A stretch of DNA of 64,000 bases, taken from NCBI GenBank assembly GCA_914767715.1, contig OU612075.1:1-64000 (forward strand). Direction: 5' to 3'. A model generated the notes under the pieces. The model made no database searches, had not been told where the DNA came from, and was given only the letters and a program-made list of their open reading frames with translations. The position numbers and the translations under genes were made by a program. Of the stretch, positions 60,801-64,000 are shown piece after piece (position 1 is the stretch's first letter; each line of letters begins with the position of its first letter). The stretch is from Membranipora membranacea (Eukaryota > Bryozoa > Gymnolaemata > Cheilostomatida > Membraniporidae).

Positions 60801-60924
60801 TAAATGGAAGCACCTTCTCAGCTACTGATGTGTTGGGGATCACCCGGTGCTGATGCTTCCCCCTGCTCTTTTCCCTGCTTGCTTGGGCAGTTTCTTGCAA
60901 TGTGAGAAGTCTCATTGCACACAA
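57874..60924 (-). CDS. pol: Retrotransposon pol polyprotein (PR-RT-RH-INT)
   Basis: An uninterrupted minus-strand frame of about 1016 codons. In order: aspartic protease (ALVDSGCQQTVIS, ILGMDII); reverse transcriptase (RPVMDYRELY, SLLDLRKAYLQV, MGFGLNVAP and the YIDD box in HYIDDILV); RNase H (VWCDASNLSVGCC, LKTDSASVYGWL); and integrase with an H-H-C-C zinc finger (HNRHHLGLQ, CQMCKQ) and the D,D,E core (DVAYVGG, CDYGPCFKS, NGIVERNHRTIKRM). The C terminus is acidic, then basic. It overlaps gag by about 107 bp in a different frame, so translation probably needs a ribosomal frameshift. No ATG opens the frame at its 5' limit, which agrees. All catalytic motifs that I can judge are present. Confidence 0.92.
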   Translation of the reverse strand: MCAMRLLTLQETAQASREKSRGKHQHRVIPNTSVAEKVLPFIHIRNPHCNRSLKALVDSGCQQTVISQAVCIESGERPKGPRQVVTMLNGEKTECGGEATVELQVDGVQARNRCLVAPMLVCGADVILGMDIIKRLGGVCISQDSGVSWGGKHCAVGVSSSGGDRSLLKIEESDFTAEFDGCRWIVEWRWQNGEPLLNNKCAQYAIPGKYLSEYEAELDQWVADGWLELHDPHVHGDVDGVIPLMAASQPNKPKKVRPVMDYRELYSYVESKPGQDTAVCQEKLREWRRQGTAASLLDLRKAYLQVHVSKKLQRFQTVKYKGQLYVMTRMGFGLNVAPKIMSKIISAVLSQDAEVKEGTDHYIDDILVNESVVPVDKVKQLLLRYGLVTKEPEPLSDTRVLGLRVKDSGVGTFMWSRDSELPVLPDKVTKRELFSVCGKLVGHYPIAGWLRTACSFIKRTANDSKWDEKIPVLAEEMIKEVLMRVSKQDPVKGVWEVSMQNSGIVWCDASNLSVGCCLQIDGHVVEDCAWLRKDVAHINVAELEATIKGISLALKWKVKELQLKTDSASVYGWLRSILEDTKRPKVSGLSEMVIKRRLETVSQLIEEYGLRLSLELVPSEKNISDVLTRVPKTWLRKVAQLEVPRQQEEGNIVAFGVVEQRKNVTELHNRHHLGLQKTMYLVEKMQMTADRALVADVVRSCQMCKQIDPAPVAWEHGSLDVSLDWQRIAADVAYVGGKPYLTVVDCGPSRFAIWIALNNETADQAIKHLRRIFLERGPPQELLCDYGPCFKSSKTGGFLENWGVSLIFCCAYKHSGNGIVERNHRTIKRMVARTGKSPEDMVFWYNNTPSSANVIPAAATYRYQTRLPGEPVVSGLPGDRRAVKAKANPYRAGDSVFVKPGKARCDTRWNRQKVTKIVSDTVIEVNGINRHIADVRRDGTDMEFETHGGHRDIEICIGNMNDRHEQDNENLVHENNPEYSDSESASSDNDSSDQADEARPDRDRRPPRWLADFYVD

Positions 60925-61510
60925 AACATCTTCTCACACCTCTGGTCTGATTTGCTCTACGGGTCGACTGCTGGGGGCACTCACGGGCCATATGCGCGGT
61001 AGAGCCACAAGTGAAGCAGGCATACTTTTGCTTCGGATAGCCCACTGCACAGGCCAGGTCTGCATTTCGTGTTGAGAGCATTACTCTTGCCCTGGAAATC
61101 AAGCCATCTAATCCTAGCTTCTCTACTGCAGCCATTGATTTCAGCTGAACAGAAACATCTGATGGCAGACCTGCCATAAATGAGCATTTCAACAGTGGCT
61201 CTGCGGAGCCCTGCCCTATCAGCGTTACCAACCTTCGCAAGTCAGCTAAAAAGACATCCACCGTCTCACCATCTTGCAAGACTCTCCGCTGCAACATCTC
61301 ATAAGCTGCATAGCAATTCACTCCAAATGCTGACAATAATGCTGCTTTCATTTTGTCATAGTCGTTTTTCTCCTCATCACTTAGCTGCTTGTAAACAGCG
61401 AAGGCTGGCCCATGCAAGAATAGGGGCAGGAATGTTTTCAGTTCCGTTACCTTCTGCAGAGTTGCAACTAACTCCAGTTTTTCTAACCACTCCCGATGAG
61501 CTATCCTCAT
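60818..61510 (-). CDS. gag: Retrotransposon gag (two zinc knuckles)
   Basis: A 230-codon frame. The N-terminal two thirds resemble retrotransposon gag capsid (EWLEKLELVATLQKV, FLPLFLHGPAFAVYKQL, GETVDVFLADLRRLV). The C-terminal third has two CCHC zinc knuckles (CFTCGSTAHMARECP and CFVCNETSHIARNCP). An upstream ATG at about 61548 opens a different frame with a plausible gag N terminus (MASVKLTDIISRYEDSS), so this copy may carry a small frame break between about 61500 and 61510. The ATG at 61510 is the first in the long frame. Confidence 0.85.
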   Translation of the reverse strand: MRIAHREWLEKLELVATLQKVTELKTFLPLFLHGPAFAVYKQLSDEEKNDYDKMKAALLSAFGVNCYAAYEMLQRRVLQDGETVDVFLADLRRLVTLIGQGSAEPLLKCSFMAGLPSDVSVQLKSMAAVEKLGLDGLISRARVMLSTRNADLACAVGYPKQKYACFTCGSTAHMARECPQQSTRRANQTRGVRRCFVCNETSHIARNCPSKQGKEQGEASAPGDPQHISS

Positions 61511-61584
61511 ACCTGCTTATTATATCCGTCAGTTTCACTGATGCCATTGTCTCAATGTTAATAGTGCCGAAATAGCTTGTAGTA

Positions 61585-61839
61585 TTATTATCCGGTATTA
61601 TTGTCTGATATAATCCGCACTGTTCATCGATTCAAAAACTCTGCATATTTGAGCTACTTTATTGTACATGCACTACAAGCTAACTGACTATCTAGATAAA
61701 GTTGAAAATGGGCAAAAACAGCATAAATGCAAACCACAAGATAATTGCTTTGACAGCTGCAAGGTAAACAACTTTGTATAACAATAATAAGCGTATGAAT
61801 GACATGATGATTCATGACATAAAAGCACTACAGACTACA
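61585..61839 (-). repeat. 5' LTR of the Ty3/gypsy-like element
   Basis: Direct repeat of 57578-57832, two differences in 255 bp. It lies upstream of gag in the element's own orientation. Confidence 0.85.
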
Positions 61840-64000
61840 GAATGCTCAACTTTTGGCTTAGAAATATGACAAACAAGGGCTGAATTGTGCCGACACTCTG
61901 GGGCGCAGAGCCGTATTCCGGGTTAGGAGTTTGTCCGCGGAGACCTCCTGATTTCTGGGTCTACCTGCTTGTCATGTATGCTTCAATATACAATTATTTA
62001 ATTTTGTTTTTTGCCATTTAGCAGACCAGGTCTCAAGGAAGAAAATATGACTATATATATATGTTCAACCATGGTCTTCCAACTCCTTGATACAACCTCA
62101 CTGATACAACTGATCCTTTTTTTCCTGGTTCAATTTCATACAATTAGATGTAATGTATGCAATGAACTCCTTCCCTCCTACATTGATGTATGTATGTATG
62201 TAGAAATAATTCGTTACATTGTTGTTGTTAGCATGTTACATCATGATCTTGGTAGTCTACCACGCTGTTCCATCACACAATGTCAAACAGAGTAATAGTA
62301 AAGATCAAATTAGACCCATGAGAAAACGCAAATTCCTTTAAAAAATCTCCAAACTGAATTCCAACAATAATTATGTATTACATGTTTGACAATAATGCAG
62401 AAATGCAAGCTAGAATAGGCTATCATAGGCCAGTTAGTGGTGGAGAAATACACACCTAATAGAAGAACTAGTCCTAATATCATATTTGACGCTGTAGCAT
62501 TCATCAAAATGGAGAAATTTAAAATTGTGAACTACAAAGGCCCTTAGTAAGACATCATCTAACCACTCATGGGAACTGTCATCTGTCTGATATATGTCAA
62601 ACCTTTATCGTGTAGGGGTGGAAAAATACCTTGACAAAAAGGATGCCCCCTAAATTTTCTTTCTCACAAGGCATTCAATGTGACAGGCATTCCAAAAACA
62701 CCCTATAATAAGGTTGTCCGAAGATAGAACACACTACAAACAAATCGAATTTGACCACTTGTCATATCAGCAACTGGATTCCATATTATCCATGTCGCTT
62801 GTCATTATGTTATGAGGCCTTATTATTAATGTTGCCTTATATAATCTGTCAGTGAGTAGAAAGTTGAATCTGCTTGTATTTATTTAAAAATAACTGACTT
62901 TTCATGACATGACAACAATGATTTATCTGCGGGCATAATTACATGATGTTATCAGATGTTCACTGTGATTGGATCGTAAGCGTTTCTCCTTTTGCTTAGT
63001 GGCATTGACGTTCACTTAAAAATGAAAATATAAAAAGGGATTAATCAGTATTTACATGAATGTCTAAGAATACTCATTACTGTCATTTATAGGAACAAGA
63101 AAACTTCAATCAAGATTGTCTACTCTTGAACAGAGAGGGCATAACTCTCTTTCTTTTTGTTCATAACTTCTATTTTTGGAGGTACAAAATAGGTGTTCCC
63201 TTGTTCACAAATAGAGCACAACTCTCATACATATTATCAGGACTTTGGGGAGCAAATAATTGTACTTTGAATATGTATTGACAGTTTATATATATTCTGT
63301 AAGAATAAGCGTTTCTTTTCCTTTCTGTTGAGCACCAATTTGAAAAAGTGTAAATTAGAGGCCACAAAATAGGGCGGTTTTTTGGGGTTTGGCATATTTT
63401 TTGTTAGAGAGTTGTTTCCCCCAGTAAAAAGTGGGGATAACTCGTAATTGTAATGAGAGCATCTCAACATAAGAGAAAATATTAATCCATTTCTGAAAGG
63501 ATCATTACATTAGTTCCATAAAAATCAAAGGTTAGGATGTATGATATCGATGGCCAAGTCATTTTCTGTCTGGCTTCAGATGATCTAGGTCTACAATTAG
63601 GCCTTATTACTGCACACATGGTCTCAAGACTGTCTGACAATGTTTCAAGACTGCCTCGCCACAACATGTATTACAAAGATGATTTATGCTGTTCTGAATG
63701 GGCACTAAATGGCGTCGCTGGCGATGGGTGATGCTGGAGGTACAGTTAGACAGCACCTGTCACATGTTTCACAACACCGAGTGTTGGATTGGGCTGAGTA
63801 CTTAAAATAAATGTCTAAGCACACAAAATGGGCTGCACCTACACACCCTCTACTATGATTTTTTAATGAAACTGGCTACGGCCCATACGGAACTGGACTG
63901 ATTCGTATTTTCAACAATAGATATAATGTTATAATATTCAATAGCCTCAGCAAAGGTCTCAGATTCATCAACAGTGTGAACAGTTTCTTCAATTGACATA
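61840..64000. other. Right-end intergenic region
   Basis: No convincing gene. A GC-richer stretch at about 61890-61960 is unassigned. The minus-strand frame open from the window edge to a TAG at 63853-63855 includes SSSVWAVASFIKK and resembles the LINE scrap at 23.8 kb. The 63690-63730 segment shares GTCGCTGGCGA with about 23500. Confidence 0.45.

Larger units (their letters stand above)
57578..61839 (-). mobile_element. Ty3/gypsy-like LTR retrotransposon, nearly intact
   Basis: Total about 4.26 kb, bounded by 255-bp LTRs that are 99% identical, with gag then pol on the minus strand. Domain order protease, reverse transcriptase, RNase H, integrase is that of Ty3/gypsy elements. The element lies just downstream of PLK4. 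I saw no clear target-site duplication (flanks CAGTT and GAATG), and the LTR end is TG...AA rather than the usual TG...CA unless the edge is offset. No TGG-type primer-binding site is obvious next to the 5' LTR. Confidence 0.88.

Noticed and set aside
62310..62507. A hydrophobic 65-codon minus-strand frame
   Set aside because: AT-rich chance frame; no conserved motif or gene context.
1..64000. CRISPR arrays or bacterial operon features among the many direct repeats
   Set aside because: Repeats are contiguous tandem units without unique spacers, and the genes are spliced animal genes.

Overview
The window looks like one end of a chromosome or contig from a ciliated animal. It has intron-rich genes with GT-AG introns, long AT-rich intergenic stretches, many intronic minisatellites and several retroelement families. 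All four recognisable protein-coding genes are animal-type orthologues: ZNRD2, BBS1, a leishmanolysin-like peptidase (LMLN) and PLK4. The small genes and short introns would suit a sponge or another early-branching marine invertebrate, but that is inference; the sequence does not fix the species.

Layout. Bases 1-349 are a perfect 7-bp CCCCAAA array (TTTGGGG on the other strand), followed by CCCCCGGA and CCCCGGA variants to 464, in the orientation expected of a left telomere. A degenerate BEL/Pao-type gag fragment (476-1932, minus) abuts it. From 2 to 7.4 kb there is little except an orphan terminal exon (4301-4444, plus) and simple repeats. ZNRD2 (7435-9964, minus) and BBS1 (10945-19487, plus) form a head-to-head pair. 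An unrecognised two-exon coiled-coil gene (21062-22403, minus) converges on BBS1. LMLN (24055-35345, plus, 13 exons) carries a fold-back element in intron 2 and an antisense LINE in intron 11. PLK4 (36859-56193, plus, 18 exons plus one candidate cassette exon) carries LINE debris in intron 1 and a roughly 3.6-kb, 30-bp minisatellite in intron 2. A nearly intact Ty3/gypsy-like LTR element lies at 57578-61839 (minus). The last 2 kb hold no convincing gene.

I rebuilt the four conserved genes exon by exon from splice sites, reading phase and family similarity. Each gives a single continuous frame (BBS1 583 aa, ZNRD2 238 aa, LMLN 640 aa, PLK4 1066 aa with the candidate exon or 1032 aa without). 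BBS1 (BBSome, ciliary trafficking) and PLK4 (centriole duplication) both serve the centriole/cilium. ZNRD2 is a small zinc-ribbon protein and LMLN a secreted or GPI-anchored metalloprotease. I see no operon-like arrangement.

The observations most worth a second look are the non-TTAGGG telomere-like array and its junction with a gag exon, and a recurring pattern of intronic minisatellites whose units contain or copy splice-site sequences. Long open frames inside these arrays, above all in PLK4 intron 2, result from repeat units divisible by three and are not separate genes.
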